A program made the position numbers and the translations under genes. Under the pieces are notes generated by a model. That model made no database searches. It had not been told where the DNA came from and saw only the letters and a program-made list of their open reading frames with translations. Below, in pieces: positions 7,726 through 18,292 of a DNA stretch of 64,000 nt. Every line of letters begins with the position of its first letter. Position 1 is the stretch's first letter. The DNA lies in assembly GCA_016292455.1 (NCBI GenBank), contig JAEDIL010000001.1, positions 30,582 through 94,581 of the forward strand, read 5' to 3'. The DNA is from Clostridiaceae bacterium. GTDB lineage: Bacteria; Bacillota; Clostridia; Oscillospirales; Acutalibacteraceae.

Positions 7726-8841
7726 ATGGACTTCAATTTATCCGTTCCCGTCCGCGTTGTCAGTTCAAAAGGCGTGGTCAAAGAAAAAGCATTCCTTCTT
7801 TCCTCTTTCGGAAAACGCTGTCTCATTGTTACCGGAGGAAGGAGTGCGGTTCTCAGCGGTGCGCTTGACGACATGAAAGCAGCACTCAGAGAGAATGAAA
7901 CAGATTTTGAGATTTTTGACAGAATCACGCCCAATCCGTATATCGAGGACTGTCACCTTGCCGGCGCGATTGCAAGGGAATTCAACGCAGATTTCATTGT
8001 CGGAATCGGCGGCGGCTCCGCACTCGACGCAGCAAAAGCAGTGGCCGTCTACGCCGCAAACGGAGACTTTTCGCCGTTTGATATATATGAAAAGCAGGAA
8101 AGGAATATCGCCCTGCCGCTTGTGCTTGTCGGAACAACCGCAGGAACAGGCAGCGAGGTCGGTTCCGTCTCCGTTCTTTCAAACAGGAAAAACGGACGAA
8201 AAAAGAGCATCAACTATCCGGACTGCGCGCCGAAGCTGACTTTCGCCGACAGCACATATACCCACTCCATGCCGTATTCTGTGACAGTTTCAACTGCACT
8301 TGACGCTCTCTCTCACGCAATTGAGGGATATTTAGGCAACAAATGCACCGATATTCCCACCATGTTTGCTGAAAAGGCAATTCCTATGATCTGGAACGGA
8401 CTCAGGTTTCTTGAAAAAGAAAAATGCCTGCCTGATGAAAAGCTTCGCGAGCAGCTTTACTATGGCTCTCTTTACGCCGGAATCACGCTTTCTTATTGCG
8501 GAACAGCGTTCCCCCATCCGCTCGGCTATGTTCTGACAGAAAACTTCGGCGTTCCGCATGGCTTTGCCTGCGCCGCTTTTATGCCGGAGCTTATCCGCCG
8601 CGCGGTACGCTTTGAGCGTGACAAAGCGAGGAGGCTCTTTACCCTCATGAAAACCGACAGCGCGGAGTTTTTCAGAGTGATAACCTCTATTTGCGAGTGC
8701 GGTGACATCACAATGACAGAAGAGGAGCTTTCCGCCTGGTGCGAAAGATGGAAGAACGTTCCTTCTAACTTCATTGCTTCCCCCGGAGGCTTTTCAAAGG
8801 AAGAAGCAAAAAATATGCTGAGGACAAAGTTCGTCAGATAA
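7726..8841 (+). CDS. Iron-containing alcohol dehydrogenase family protein
   Basis: A 371-residue member of the group III (Fe-ADH) family, which reduces aldehydes or oxidises alcohols with NAD(P). The nucleotide-binding motif GGGSALDAAK and the segment GTTAGTGSEVGS are clear. The metal ligands fit the aspartate before SALDAAK-type loop, the histidine in DALSHAIEGY and the histidines in FPHPLGY and VPHGFA. ATG 7726 has AAAGGAG eight bases upstream; the frame extends to 7669, inside the promoter, so that start is rejected. The gene stands alone. The substrate cannot be told; ethanol, butanol and 1,3-propanediol dehydrogenases all share these motifs. Confidence 0.88.
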   Translation: MDFNLSVPVRVVSSKGVVKEKAFLLSSFGKRCLIVTGGRSAVLSGALDDMKAALRENETDFEIFDRITPNPYIEDCHLAGAIAREFNADFIVGIGGGSALDAAKAVAVYAANGDFSPFDIYEKQERNIALPLVLVGTTAGTGSEVGSVSVLSNRKNGRKKSINYPDCAPKLTFADSTYTHSMPYSVTVSTALDALSHAIEGYLGNKCTDIPTMFAEKAIPMIWNGLRFLEKEKCLPDEKLREQLYYGSLYAGITLSYCGTAFPHPLGYVLTENFGVPHGFACAAFMPELIRRAVRFERDKARRLFTLMKTDSAEFFRVITSICECGDITMTEEELSAWCERWKNVPSNFIASPGGFSKEEAKNMLRTKFVR

Positions 8842-9020
8842 GCTGATAAAGCAAAACGGGACTGTCGCATTTATTACGGGAAATCCGCGTTTCAGTTCGC
8901 ATTTCTGCATTTTCTTTTTCGGGTTTTATTGCACTCATTTTCCCTTATTTCCAAATTTTAATTATTTTGTTGCAAAACCCGATTATAATGTCTATGACAA
9001 TTTAACACAGGGAGGAAGAC

Positions 9021-9653
9021 ATGGATAAAACAAAAACAATCAGACGTCTGCTCTGCTTACTGCTTGCCGCAGCAATGTTTTTTTCAGTCGCGCTGCCGGT
9101 GTTCGCAAAATTTGAACCGCCGGTTGCCAGAATGACGGTAGTCTCATACCAAAAAAACTTGGCTTCAACCGGTCACGCATGGCTCTATTTTGAAAACGTT
9201 TCAAAAAAGACCATAACCGTCGGCATTTATAAACTGCCGCCGAGAAGCGGCGTTTCGGTCGGAACTTTCGGATATGTCCGCAAGGAGGGACCCGGCGTCT
9301 ACTACAACGTTGAAAGCTACATAACCAACCATCAGGGAACCAAAGGCAGAGTTTCCATTTCGCAGCTCATCACCGGGCAGCAGCTTGAAAAGGTGAGCAA
9401 AAAAATCAATCAGTTCAAAAGCACATGGAACCTTGCCCGCAATTGCTCATATTTTGCGGGAACGGTCTGGAATACCGTTGCATCGAACCGACTTGCAGCC
9501 ATCTCCACTCCTGCGCTTCTTCGCGCTTCGATGAAAAAATACGGTTTGAAGAAGAATGTCTATCATCAGCCTGTTCTGCCGAATCAGGTTTTCAAACAAA
9601 AGGGCAGCACTTTAAAACAGGTTCGGAAAAGTACGCTGATTGCCGGACTGTAA
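9021..9653 (+). CDS. Secreted protein, probable permuted papain-fold (NlpC/P60- or LRAT-like) enzyme
   Basis: The 210-residue protein starts with a clear signal peptide (cut likely after VFA, residue 29). I do not recognise a named family, but it pairs an early histidine in TGHAWLYFEN (H52) with a later cysteine in RNCSYFAGTVWN (C142). Histidine first and then NC followed by an aromatic residue is the order of circularly permuted NlpC/P60 proteins (YiiX/YaeF, LRAT). These act as amidases, peptidases or acyltransferases. The tail VFKQKGSTLKQVRKS ends in AGL. GGGAGGAAG precedes the ATG. A -10 box TATAAT lies at 8984-8989 with a poor -35. Catalysis is inferred only. Confidence 0.6.
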   Translation: MDKTKTIRRLLCLLLAAAMFFSVALPVFAKFEPPVARMTVVSYQKNLASTGHAWLYFENVSKKTITVGIYKLPPRSGVSVGTFGYVRKEGPGVYYNVESYITNHQGTKGRVSISQLITGQQLEKVSKKINQFKSTWNLARNCSYFAGTVWNTVASNRLAAISTPALLRASMKKYGLKKNVYHQPVLPNQVFKQKGSTLKQVRKSTLIAGL

Positions 9654-9787
9654 TCAAAACCTCAATAAAACTGCACGGTGGAAAGCGCAACATAGCAATG
9701 AAGGACGCTCCGGCAGAAAAGGTTTTCAAGCAAAGGGGAACCTCGCTCGTCAGGGTCAGAAGCAGCGCTCTTAATTCAGGACTTTAA
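9654..9787 (+). pseudogene. 3' remnant of a tandem paralog of the preceding secreted protein
   Basis: Immediately after the stop of the previous gene, in a different frame, the sequence encodes a tail that aligns without gaps to its last ~45 residues: VFKQRGTSLVRVRSSALNSGL-type ending against VFKQKGSTLKQVRKSTLIAGL-type ending, preceded by an alignable TSIKLHGGKRN / ASMKKYGLKKN. Stop-to-stop distance is 134 bases. DNA identity is clearly lower than protein similarity, so the copy diverged under protein-level selection before losing its front. A 29-codon frame from ATG 9698 exists but has no well-placed ribosome site. Confidence 0.6.
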
Positions 9788-9799
9788 TATCAGAATATC

Positions 9800-9836
9800 A
9801 AAACAAAACGCCCGGCAGAACCGGGCGTTTTGTTTT
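9800..9836 (+). terminator. Intrinsic terminator after the secreted protein locus
   Basis: A 16-base arm (core AACGCCCGG) pairs with CCGGGCGTT across a 5-base loop and ends in TTTTGTTTT. Confidence 0.85.
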
Positions 9837-9850
9837 GACGGGCAACACTG

Positions 9851-9898
9851 AAAAAGGACTGCACGGCTCAGAGTATTCCGAGCCGTGCAGTCCTTTTT
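9851..9898 (-). terminator. Intrinsic terminator of the rpoBC operon
   Basis: Perfect 19-base arms (GGACTGCACGGCTC core) with a 10-base loop; on the minus strand the stem ends in a T-run just after the rpoC stop. Confidence 0.9.
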
Positions 9899-9906
9899 GC
9901 TATGAT

Positions 9907-12900
9907 TCAGTTATCTGAGCGCAGAGCGTTTGAGAAAATGAGTTCCATTTCTCTCGGTTCGCTGTTGTCAACAACTTCAACGTCGCTGTAACACTTCATG
10001 CCGGTTCCGGAGGGAAGCAGCTTACCGATGATAACATTTTCTTTGAGTCCGAGAAGCGGATCAACCTTACCCTTGATTGCCGCATCTGTGAGAACTCTCG
10101 TGGTTTCCTGGAATGACGCTGCGGAAAGGAACGAATCCGTTGCAAGCGATGCCTTTGTAATACCCATGAGCACGGGGGTAAAGGTTGCTTCTCTTGCTTC
10201 CTCGCCGTTTTCGGCTGCCTTTGCTTTTGCTGCATCGTTTGCCTTTTTGAGGTCACGCTTGTCAACAATTGCTCCGGGAAGAATGTCGGTGTCGCCGGGA
10301 TCGTCAATTCTGACCTTCTTCATCATCTGACGTGCAATAACTTCGATGTGCTTGTCGTTGATGTCAACACCCTGGGTACGGTATGTGCACTGAACCTGGC
10401 TGATGAGGTAGTCATGAACCGCGCTTACGCCGAGAACATTGAGAACGTCGCGAAGATCAACAGAGCCTTCGGTAAGTGTTTCACCGACTTCAACGTGCTG
10501 TCCTTCGGATACTCTTGCTCTCGCGCCGAAGGTGAGGAAGTATTCTTTTCTTTCACCGGTTTCTTCGTTAGTGACAACGATATGCGGATTCTTTTTGATT
10601 GTTTCAAAGGAAACAACGCCGTTGATTTCGCTAATCATTGCAAGCGTCTTGGGCTTTCTTGCTTCAAAGAGTTCTTCAACACGCGGAAGACCCTGTGTAA
10701 TATCCGAACCGGAAGCAACACCGCCGGTGTGGAATGTTCTCATGGTGAGCTGAGTACCCGGTTCACCGATTGACTGAGCAGCAATGATACCGACTGCTTC
10801 ACCGATTGTTACGGGATTGCCTGTTGCAAGGTTCGAACCGTAGCACTTAATGCAGGCGCCGTGGTCAGAGCAGCAGGTAAGAAGCGAGCGGATTGTGACG
10901 TGGCGGATATTCGCCGCGTCCTCTTTGCTCATGCCGCTTTCAAGTGCAGCATTGTATTTTTCGGTGAGATAAGCGTCAACTTTTTCAGCGTCAGCTTCGG
11001 TGAGCATGTGGTCGTTATCCATAATGACCTCACCGCTTTCCTCGTCAACGATGTTGTTGAGAAGATAACGACCTCTGAGTCTTTCGGTGAGAGGTTCAAG
11101 AACGCGGTTGCCGTCCATGATGTCATAAACTTCAAGACCCTCAGTGCAGCCGCAGTCCTCCTCGCGGATAATAACGTCCTGAGAAACGTCAACAAGACGG
11201 CGGGTAAGGTAACCCGAGTCAGCAGTACGCAGTGCGGTATCGGCAAGACCTTTACGGGCACCGCGCGAGGAAATGAAGTATTCCTGAACGTTCAGACCTT
11301 CACGGTAGTTTGCACGAATGGGAACTTCGATGGTCTTACCGGCAGTGTTTGCAATAAGACCGCGCATTCCGGCGAGCTGACGAAGCTGGCTTTCGGAACC
11401 GCGGGCTCCGGAGTCAAGCATCATATATATCGGGTTGAATTTATCAAAGTTCTGGGTGAGAGCCTGAGCAACGCGGCTTGTGCAGACATCCCATGCTTTG
11501 AGAACCTGCCTTGAACGGTCGGAGTTGCTGAGGAGACCTCTGTTATACTTTCTGTTGACCTCGTCAACGATTGCCTCGGTCTCGGCAAGAATATCCTTCT
11601 TTGCCTCAGGGATAGTCGCATCGCAGACAGCAACGGTGATGCCGCTCTTTGTTGAATACTTGTAGCCCTGATTCTTAATATCATCAAGAACCTGAGCGGT
11701 TTTTGCAACGCCGTGAACTCTGATGCACTTGTCAATGATTTTTCCGAGCATCTTCTTGTTGACAAGGGATTCAACTTCAAGTCTGAAAAGATTTTCGGGA
11801 TCGCTTCTGTCAACAAAGCCGAGATCCTGCGGAACGGGAGCGTTGAAGATGACCTTTCCGAGAGTGGTTTCAACAAGCTTTGAAACCTTCTTGCCGTCAA
11901 TCTCCTTTTCCATTCTGATTTTGATGAGTGCATGAAGGTCAATAACCTTTGCGTCATACGCCATCTGAGCCTCGTTGACATCGCAGAAGGCTTTGCCCTC
12001 ACCCTTTGCACCGGGCTTGACAAGAGTAAGGTAATATGAACCGAGAACCATGTCCTGAGTCGGAACGGTAACGGGTTTTCCGTCAGAGGGTTTGAGCAGG
12101 TTGCCCGAAGAAAGCATAAGGAATCTTGCTTCGGCCTGTGCCTCTGCCGAAAGGGGAACGTGAACAGCCATCTGGTCACCGTCGAAGTCGGCATTGAATG
12201 CGGTACAGACAAGCGGATGCAGCTTGATTGCCTTGCCTTCAACAAGAACCGGCTCGAAGGCCTGAATTCCGAGTCTGTGCAGAGTCGGAGCACGGTTGAG
12301 CATTACGGGATGATCCTTGATTACTATTTCAAGTGCGTCCCAAACGCATTTTTCCTGGCGGTCAACGGTTTTTCTTGCTGTTTTGATGTGGGTAGCAATG
12401 CCGGTTTCAACAAGGCGCTTCATAACAAACGGCTTGAAAAGTTCAAGAGCCATTTCCTTGGGAAGACCGCACTGATAGATTTTAAGCTCCGGACCGACAA
12501 CGATAACCGAACGGCCGGAATAGTCAACGCGCTTACCGAGGAGGTTCTGACGGAAACGTCCCTGCTTACCTTTGAGCATATCTGAAAGTGATTTAAGCGG
12601 ACGGTTGTTCGGACCGGTCACGGGACGTCCGCGGCGGCCGTTATCAATGAGAGCGTCAACAGCTTCCTGAAGCATTCTCTTTTCGTTGCGGATAATGATG
12701 CTCGGCGCACCGAGATCAAGCAGCTTTTTAAGGCGGTTGTTGCGGTTGATAACGCGGCGGTAAAGGTCGTTGAGATCGCTGGTTGCAAAGCGTCCGCCGT
12801 CAAGCTGAACCATAGGACGAATGTCGGGCGGAATGACCGGAACAACGTCAAGAATCATCCATTCAGGGCGGTTGCCGGAAGACTTGAAAGCGTCAACAAC

Positions 12901-13539
12901 TTCAAGACGTTTGAGAATTTTTGCCTTTTTCTGACCGGAAGAGCCTTCAAGCGCTTCGCGCAGCTCTGCGTCAAGAGCGTCAATGTCAATTTCGCAAAGC
13001 AGCTCCTTGACCGCTTCGGCGCCCATACCGACGCGGAAGGTTTCGTCATTATAGTAGTACTCTCTGATGTCCTCATACTGCTTTTCGCTGATGACCTGAC
13101 ATTTCTTTACATTGGGAACCGTGCCCGGATCAATAACGATATAAGCGGCGAAATAAAGAACTCTTTCAAGGTCTCTCGGAGACATATCGAGCATAAGTCC
13201 GATTCTCGAGGGAATACCCTTGAAATACCAGATGTGTGAAACAGGGGTTGCAAGCTCAATGTGTCCCATGCGCTCGCGGCGAACCTTTGCCTTGGTAATT
13301 TCAACGTGGCAGCGTTCGCAGACTTTTCCCTTATGGCGGATTCTTTTGTATCTTCCGCAGTGGCACTCCCAGTCTTTGAGCGGTCCGAAAATCTTTTCGC
13401 AGAAAAGACCGTCGGGTTCAGGCTTGAGGGTGCGGTAATTTATGGTTTCGGGCTTGGTAACCTCGCCGTATGACCATTCTCTGATCTGTTCGGGAGAGGC
13501 AAGACCGATTCTGATTGATTCAAAGGTGATATTTTCCAT
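9907..13539 (-). CDS. rpoC: RNA polymerase beta' subunit
   Basis: The 1210-residue beta' subunit of the core RNA polymerase. The N-terminal zinc site has C59, C61, C74 and C77 ([20 protein letters not shown]), the catalytic Mg2+ motif is NADFDGDQM, and the bridge/trigger region with [18 protein letters not shown] follows. A second zinc site is formed by cysteines including EEDCGCTEG and [12 protein letters not shown]. Length matches Gram-positive RpoC, which lacks the large lineage insertions of proteobacteria. The gene follows rpoB by 66 bases and shares its promoter. Confidence 0.99.
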   Translation of the reverse strand: MENITFESIRIGLASPEQIREWSYGEVTKPETINYRTLKPEPDGLFCEKIFGPLKDWECHCGRYKRIRHKGKVCERCHVEITKAKVRRERMGHIELATPVSHIWYFKGIPSRIGLMLDMSPRDLERVLYFAAYIVIDPGTVPNVKKCQVISEKQYEDIREYYYNDETFRVGMGAEAVKELLCEIDIDALDAELREALEGSSGQKKAKILKRLEVVDAFKSSGNRPEWMILDVVPVIPPDIRPMVQLDGGRFATSDLNDLYRRVINRNNRLKKLLDLGAPSIIIRNEKRMLQEAVDALIDNGRRGRPVTGPNNRPLKSLSDMLKGKQGRFRQNLLGKRVDYSGRSVIVVGPELKIYQCGLPKEMALELFKPFVMKRLVETGIATHIKTARKTVDRQEKCVWDALEIVIKDHPVMLNRAPTLHRLGIQAFEPVLVEGKAIKLHPLVCTAFNADFDGDQMAVHVPLSAEAQAEARFLMLSSGNLLKPSDGKPVTVPTQDMVLGSYYLTLVKPGAKGEGKAFCDVNEAQMAYDAKVIDLHALIKIRMEKEIDGKKVSKLVETTLGKVIFNAPVPQDLGFVDRSDPENLFRLEVESLVNKKMLGKIIDKCIRVHGVAKTAQVLDDIKNQGYKYSTKSGITVAVCDATIPEAKKDILAETEAIVDEVNRKYNRGLLSNSDRSRQVLKAWDVCTSRVAQALTQNFDKFNPIYMMLDSGARGSESQLRQLAGMRGLIANTAGKTIEVPIRANYREGLNVQEYFISSRGARKGLADTALRTADSGYLTRRLVDVSQDVIIREEDCGCTEGLEVYDIMDGNRVLEPLTERLRGRYLLNNIVDEESGEVIMDNDHMLTEADAEKVDAYLTEKYNAALESGMSKEDAANIRHVTIRSLLTCCSDHGACIKCYGSNLATGNPVTIGEAVGIIAAQSIGEPGTQLTMRTFHTGGVASGSDITQGLPRVEELFEARKPKTLAMISEINGVVSFETIKKNPHIVVTNEETGERKEYFLTFGARARVSEGQHVEVGETLTEGSVDLRDVLNVLGVSAVHDYLISQVQCTYRTQGVDINDKHIEVIARQMMKKVRIDDPGDTDILPGAIVDKRDLKKANDAAKAKAAENGEEAREATFTPVLMGITKASLATDSFLSAASFQETTRVLTDAAIKGKVDPLLGLKENVIIGKLLPSGTGMKCYSDVEVVDNSEPREMELIFSNALRSDN

Positions 13540-13605
13540 ATATTAAGTCAGCCCTTTCGTTGTTAAATTTTAATTCGGGAAAGTGTTACGTTCGATCACA
13601 AAGAA

Positions 13606-16600
13606 TTATTCGTCGGCATCGGGAACAAAACCGGAATCGAAACCGGCGTCATTGACGGTCGGATTGATTTCGTTAAAGAATTCATTGTAATCAAAGGGCT
13701 TTTCTTCTTCGTCCTCTTCTTCGTCTTCCTCGTCAAAATCAAGGTCGAAGCTCTCGTCGTCGGAAAGGTCTGAGTCTTCCTCAAGGTCTGAATCGTCTTC
13801 AAGTTCTTCATCAGCCTCTTTGTCTTCATAGACTCCGGCGTCTTCATCGCGGTGACGGTTATACTTGTGGAGGGTAACGCCGTCATCGGTGTCGAGGTTC
13901 TGTTTGAGGTCGATTTCATTTTCGTCTGCGTCAAGAACCTTGATGTCAAGTCCGAGTGACTGCAATTCCTTGATGAGAACCTTGAACGATTCGGGAACGC
14001 CCGCCTTGGGAATGTTCTCGCCGTTGACGATTGCCTCATAGGTCTTGACACGTCCGACAACATCGTCTGACTTGACTGTAAGAATTTCCTGAAGGGTATA
14101 TGCAGCGCCGTATGCTTCAAGAGCCCAGACTTCCATTTCACCGAAACGCTGACCGCCGAACTGAGCCTTACCGCCGAGGGGCTGCTGAGTAACGAGCGAG
14201 TACGGACCGGTTGAACGGGCATGCATCTTATCATCAACAAGGTGGTGCAGTTTGAGGAAGTACATTACGCCGACGGTGACGTCTCCGTCAAATTTTTCGC
14301 CTGTACGTCCGTCAATGAGGGTTGACTTGCCATTGGTTGAAAGACCGGCAAGTTCAAGCGAAGCTCTAATGTCGTCCTCATGTGCGCCGTCGAAAACGGG
14401 AGTCATAATCTTCCAGCCAAGTTCGCGGCAGGCAAAGCCGAGATGCACTTCAAGAACCTGACCGATATTCATACGTGAGGGAACGCCGAGGGGGTTCAGA
14501 ACAATGTCAAGAGGTGTTCCGTCTTCAAGGAAAGGCATATCCTCCTGGGGAAGAATTCTTGAAACAACACCCTTGTTACCGTGGCGGCCCGCCATCTTGT
14601 CGCCGACCTGGAGCTTACGCTTCTGGGCAATGTAGCAGCGGACAACCTTGTTTACACCGGGGTTGAGCTCATCGCTGTTTTCGCGGGTGAACTCTTCAAC
14701 CTTGACAACAATTCCGTATTCGCCGTGGGGAACACGAAGTGAAGTGTCCCTGACCTCGCGCGCCTTTTCGCCGAAGATTGCGCGAAGAAGTCTTTCCTCG
14801 GCGGTCAGCTCGGTTTCACCCTTGGGAGTAACCTTGCCGACAAGAATATCGCCGGAATGAACCTCTGCGCCGACGCGGATTATTCCGCGTTCGTCAAGGT
14901 CTTTGAGAGCGTCACCGACGTTCGGAATGTCGTTGGTGATTTCTTCGGGACCGAGCTTGGTGTCTCTGGCTTCAAGCTCGTACTTTTCAATATGGATAGA
15001 TGTATAAACATCGTCGCGGACAAGCTTTTCATTTATAAGAACGGCGTCCTCGTAGTTATAGCCCTCCCATGTCATGAAGCCGATGAGAGCGTTTTTACCA
15101 AGGCTGAGTTCGCCGTGGTCGGTTGCGGGACCGTCCGCAACAACCTGTCCTTCCTCAATAACGTCTCCGACAGCAACAACGGGACGCTGATTGATGCAGG
15201 TTCCCTGGTTGGAGCGCATGAATTTGATGAGGTTGTAGGTGTCAACAACATTATCTTCGGCAAGAACGTCAACTCTGTCGGCACTGACATAAATGACCTT
15301 GCCGCCTCTTTTTGCAAGAACGCAGACTCCGGAATCGGTGGCGGCTTTATATTCCATGCCGGTACCGACCATCGGCGAGTCGCAGGTGAGAAGCGGAACA
15401 GCCTGACGCTGCATGTTTGAACCCATGAGAGCACGGTTTGCGTCGTCGTTTTCAAGGAACGGAATGAGAGCGGTTGCAACGGAAACAACCATCTTGGGCG
15501 AAACGTCCATGTAATCAACCCTAGTGGGTTCAATTTCAAGGAACTCGTCGCGATGGCGGGCGTTGACCTTTCTTCTCATGAAGTGACCTTCTTCGTCAAG
15601 CGGTTCGTTGGCCTGAGCAACGGTGTACTCGTCTTCAACGTCAGCGGTCATGTATTCATAGGTGTCAAGAACCTTTCCGGTCTCCTTGTCAACGGGACGG
15701 AACGGAGCTTCAATGAAGCCGTATTCATTGATTCTTGCAAACGTTGCAAGATAAGAGATAAGACCGATGTTGGGACCTTCGGGGGTCTCAATGGGGCACA
15801 TTCTTCCGTAATGTGAATAGTGAACGTCGCGAACCTCGAAGCCTGCGCGGTCTCTTGAAAGTCCGCCGGGGCCGAGAGCCGAAAGACGGCGCTTATGCGT
15901 AAGCTCTGCAAGGGGGTTGTTCTGATCCATGAACTGAGAAAGCGGAGAAGAACCGAAGAACTCTCTGACAGCCGCAATAACGGGACGGGTGTTGATGAGA
16001 GCCTGCGGAGTAACCTTATCCGGCTCCTGAGCCTGAAGGGTCATTCTTTCCTTGACAACTCTTTCCATTCTTGAAAAGCCTACGCGGAACTGATTCTGCA
16101 AAAGCTCGCCTACCGAACGGATACGTCTGTTGCCGAGGTGGTCAATATCGTCTGCGCTGCCTACGCCGCAGGCAAGGCAGTTAAGATAGTTGATTGAAGC
16201 GAAAATATCGTCGATGATGATGTGCTTGGGAATAAGCTCGTCTCCCTTGCTTTCAAGGAAAGCAAGCTTTTCAGACTTGTCCATTCCCTCGGTTTCGGGA
16301 AGGATGTCCATAAGGACGGTATAGCGGACATGCTCGTTGATGCCGATGTCGCAAAGCTCTTTCTTTGTAAGCTCGGGAAAGAACGGAAGAATGTCAACCA
16401 TCTGGTTTGAGATAACCTTAACCGGCTCCTCACGTCCCTCGACCTGAACATAGGCAACCTTTGCGCCGGACTGGGTAACTTCCATTGCGCGCTGCTTTGT
16501 CATAAGCTCGCCTTCTTCGGCAATGATTTCGCCGGTGAGTTCGTTGACAATGGGAGCGGCAAGTCTGAAACCGCGGATACGGTCAAAGAGAGCAAGCTTC

Positions 16601-17433
16601 TTATTATATTTATAGCGTCCTACTCTTGAAAGGTCATAACGGCGTTCATCAAAGAAGAGACCTTCAAGGTGGCTTTGCGCACTCGAAAGTGTCGGCGGTT
16701 CGCCGGGACGGAGCTTTTTGTAGACTTCAATGAGCGCTTCCTCGGTGTTCCTTGTCGGATCCTTTTCAAAGGAGGCTTCAATTCTGTCGTCAAGACCGAA
16801 GAAATCGCGTATATCGCTGTTGGAGTTGAGACCGAGAGCGCGGATAAACGTGGTGATAGGTATTTTTCTGTTTTTATCAATGCGGACATAGAACAAATCG
16901 TTCTGGTCCGTTTCATATTCGAGCCATGCACCGCGGTTGGGTATGACGGTTGTTGTGAAGAGCTTTTTGCCGGTGACGTTGTGCGTCATTCCGAAATAAA
17001 CACCGGGCGAACGGACAAGCTGAGAAACAATAACTCGCTCTGCGCCGTTGATGACGAAGGTTCCGCTGTCAGTCATGAGCGGAAAATCGCCCATATAGAC
17101 TTCGCTTTCCTTGACTTCGCCGGTTTCCTTGTTGTAAAGCCTTGCGGTAACGCGCATGGGGGCGGCGTAGGTTGCGTCGCGCTCCTTGCATTCCCTGACG
17201 GAATACTTGCTCTTTTTCTCCATGCGGTAATCAACAAAGCTGAGACTGAGGTTCCCGCTGAAATCGGTAATATCCTCAACGTCCCTCAGAACCTCTTTCA
17301 GACCGGTTTCAAGGAACCAACGATAGGAATCCTTCTGAACCTGAATGAGGTTCGGCATTTTCATTACCTCTTGGATTTTACCAAAGCTCTTGCGAACATT
17401 GGTGCCGAGTTTCACATCGGTAACATTGACCAT
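13606..17433 (-). CDS. rpoB: RNA polymerase beta subunit with long acidic C-terminal tail
   Basis: The 1275-residue beta subunit. It carries the rifampicin-region sequence [31 protein letters not shown], here split into [19 protein letters not shown] and neighbours, and the C-terminal clamp motif [20 protein letters not shown]. The RIF pocket residues look wild type. The last ~85 residues, after [14 protein letters not shown], are unusually acidic, with runs such as [15 protein letters not shown], then an aromatic/hydrophobic end. Other Firmicutes have shorter acidic tails. The ATG at 17433 has GGAGTGAT upstream. rplL is not next to it, so rpoBC seems to have its own promoter. Confidence 0.98.
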   Translation of the reverse strand: MVNVTDVKLGTNVRKSFGKIQEVMKMPNLIQVQKDSYRWFLETGLKEVLRDVEDITDFSGNLSLSFVDYRMEKKSKYSVRECKERDATYAAPMRVTARLYNKETGEVKESEVYMGDFPLMTDSGTFVINGAERVIVSQLVRSPGVYFGMTHNVTGKKLFTTTVIPNRGAWLEYETDQNDLFYVRIDKNRKIPITTFIRALGLNSNSDIRDFFGLDDRIEASFEKDPTRNTEEALIEVYKKLRPGEPPTLSSAQSHLEGLFFDERRYDLSRVGRYKYNKKLALFDRIRGFRLAAPIVNELTGEIIAEEGELMTKQRAMEVTQSGAKVAYVQVEGREEPVKVISNQMVDILPFFPELTKKELCDIGINEHVRYTVLMDILPETEGMDKSEKLAFLESKGDELIPKHIIIDDIFASINYLNCLACGVGSADDIDHLGNRRIRSVGELLQNQFRVGFSRMERVVKERMTLQAQEPDKVTPQALINTRPVIAAVREFFGSSPLSQFMDQNNPLAELTHKRRLSALGPGGLSRDRAGFEVRDVHYSHYGRMCPIETPEGPNIGLISYLATFARINEYGFIEAPFRPVDKETGKVLDTYEYMTADVEDEYTVAQANEPLDEEGHFMRRKVNARHRDEFLEIEPTRVDYMDVSPKMVVSVATALIPFLENDDANRALMGSNMQRQAVPLLTCDSPMVGTGMEYKAATDSGVCVLAKRGGKVIYVSADRVDVLAEDNVVDTYNLIKFMRSNQGTCINQRPVVAVGDVIEEGQVVADGPATDHGELSLGKNALIGFMTWEGYNYEDAVLINEKLVRDDVYTSIHIEKYELEARDTKLGPEEITNDIPNVGDALKDLDERGIIRVGAEVHSGDILVGKVTPKGETELTAEERLLRAIFGEKAREVRDTSLRVPHGEYGIVVKVEEFTRENSDELNPGVNKVVRCYIAQKRKLQVGDKMAGRHGNKGVVSRILPQEDMPFLEDGTPLDIVLNPLGVPSRMNIGQVLEVHLGFACRELGWKIMTPVFDGAHEDDIRASLELAGLSTNGKSTLIDGRTGEKFDGDVTVGVMYFLKLHHLVDDKMHARSTGPYSLVTQQPLGGKAQFGGQRFGEMEVWALEAYGAAYTLQEILTVKSDDVVGRVKTYEAIVNGENIPKAGVPESFKVLIKELQSLGLDIKVLDADENEIDLKQNLDTDDGVTLHKYNRHRDEDAGVYEDKEADEELEDDSDLEEDSDLSDDESFDLDFDEEDEEEDEEEKPFDYNEFFNEINPTVNDAGFDSGFVPDADE

Positions 17434-17800
17434 TCGCTTATCACTCCACGTTTTTATTTGCCTTGCGCGGCATACGCTGTGCCCTGCACAGAAGATGAAA
17501 AAATCTATTGACTTTTCGCTTTATAAATGCTATCATGCTCTTGTGAAAAGGTAAAAAGGGCACAAGGGCACATTTTCACATTATAAGTTCTGTCATACTA
17601 TCACAATCCGTTGTGCAAAGTCAAGCATTTTGTGTAAATTTTTTGAATTTTTTCTTCAATTCCGCCATTTTGGCGGCTTTCTTCTTTTTATATTGTGGTT
17701 TTGGATTATTAAAATCAAAAATCAACCGCCGTTTTCCCTTGCCGGGCTTCAAGACCCGGAGCCGGAACAAACGGCGGTTGTTTGCTGATCTGTTCATTTT
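17434..17800. promoter_or_regulatory. rpoB leader and intergenic region with hairpins
   Basis: This 367-base gap has no gene. For rpoB (minus strand) a -10 TATAAT lies at 17580-17585 with TTGTGA 15 bases upstream, giving a leader of about 140 bases. On the plus strand TTGACT (17508-17513) and TATCAT (17531-17536) are spaced by 17 and would fire away from rpoB, towards a small CCGCCA-TTT-TGGCGG hairpin followed by a pyrimidine run near 17663-17690. A large bulged stem at about 17724-17785 (CAACCGCCGTTT arm) with T-rich minus-strand flank is the likely terminator of the zinc ribbon gene. Confidence 0.5.
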
Positions 17801-18001
17801 TTACCTAAAAACACGAGGCAACGTGGATAAAAACTTTCTTTTTCCTTTTTTCTCTTTCAAAGCAGGTGCGACCTTTTCCGTCGGTGAAGCTTCGGAAAAA
17901 ACCTGCCCTTCGCAGTCAGAACAGACCTGTCTGCCTTCCGGAATCTCTCTTCCGCAGCAGACACAGTATTCCGATTTATAAACATACAGGTTCTTCTCCA
18001 T
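17801..18001 (-). CDS. Small zinc ribbon protein
   Basis: A 66-residue protein with a treble-clef/zinc ribbon motif C13-x2-C16 and C27-x2-C30, in the common form CGREIPEGRQVC. The rest is a low-complexity lysine-rich tail (KEKKGKRK). Proteins with this ribbon occur widely in Firmicutes, both on chromosomes and in phage and integrative elements; the function is unknown, with nucleic acid binding a plausible guess. ATG 18001 has GGGGG seven bases upstream. It is monocistronic, between rpoB and rpoD. Confidence 0.7.
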   Translation of the reverse strand: MEKNLYVYKSEYCVCCGREIPEGRQVCSDCEGQVFSEASPTEKVAPALKEKKGKRKFLSTLPRVFR

Positions 18002-18021
18002 TCAGATTACCCCCAACCATA

Positions 18022-18079
18022 TTGGAAACTTAATTCCAAATCACATACACAATATATCACAAGGTTCTGAATTTGTGAA
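18022..18079 (-). promoter_or_regulatory. Promoter and dyad of the zinc ribbon gene
   Basis: TTCACA, a 17-base spacer and TATATT (18051-18056 on the complement) form a promoter. Just downstream of the expected start point is the perfect dyad TTGGAA-N6-TTCCAA (18022-18039), a possible operator. No regulator is encoded nearby. Confidence 0.4.
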
Positions 18080-18187
18080 GAGTTTTCACTTAATTTGTGT
18101 TAAATTTTTTCACCAAAATCCGACATCATTCTTTCCGCTGTGACGTTTTCCGGGCAATAACGCGTTGCCGACCGGGCAGCGCCGCAG

Positions 18188-18240
18188 AAAAAAAGCCGCA
18201 ATCACAAAAGCGTTTCTCGCTGCCTTTGAATTGCGGCTTT
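18188..18240 (-). terminator. Intrinsic terminator of rpoD
   Basis: AAAGCCGCAAT pairs with ATTGCGGCTTT around a structured 27-base loop and is followed on the minus strand by seven T residues, about 50 bases after the rpoD stop. Confidence 0.8.
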
Positions 18241-18292
18241 CCCTGTTTTTACCTTCTTTTGCCGCCGCTAAATACGGCGTTCTCACCTGATA

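Noticed and set aside
10861..11514. Plus-strand frame of 217 codons inside rpoC
   Set aside because: It lies opposite conserved rpoC sequence and has a low-complexity translation typical of antisense frames in this codon usage.
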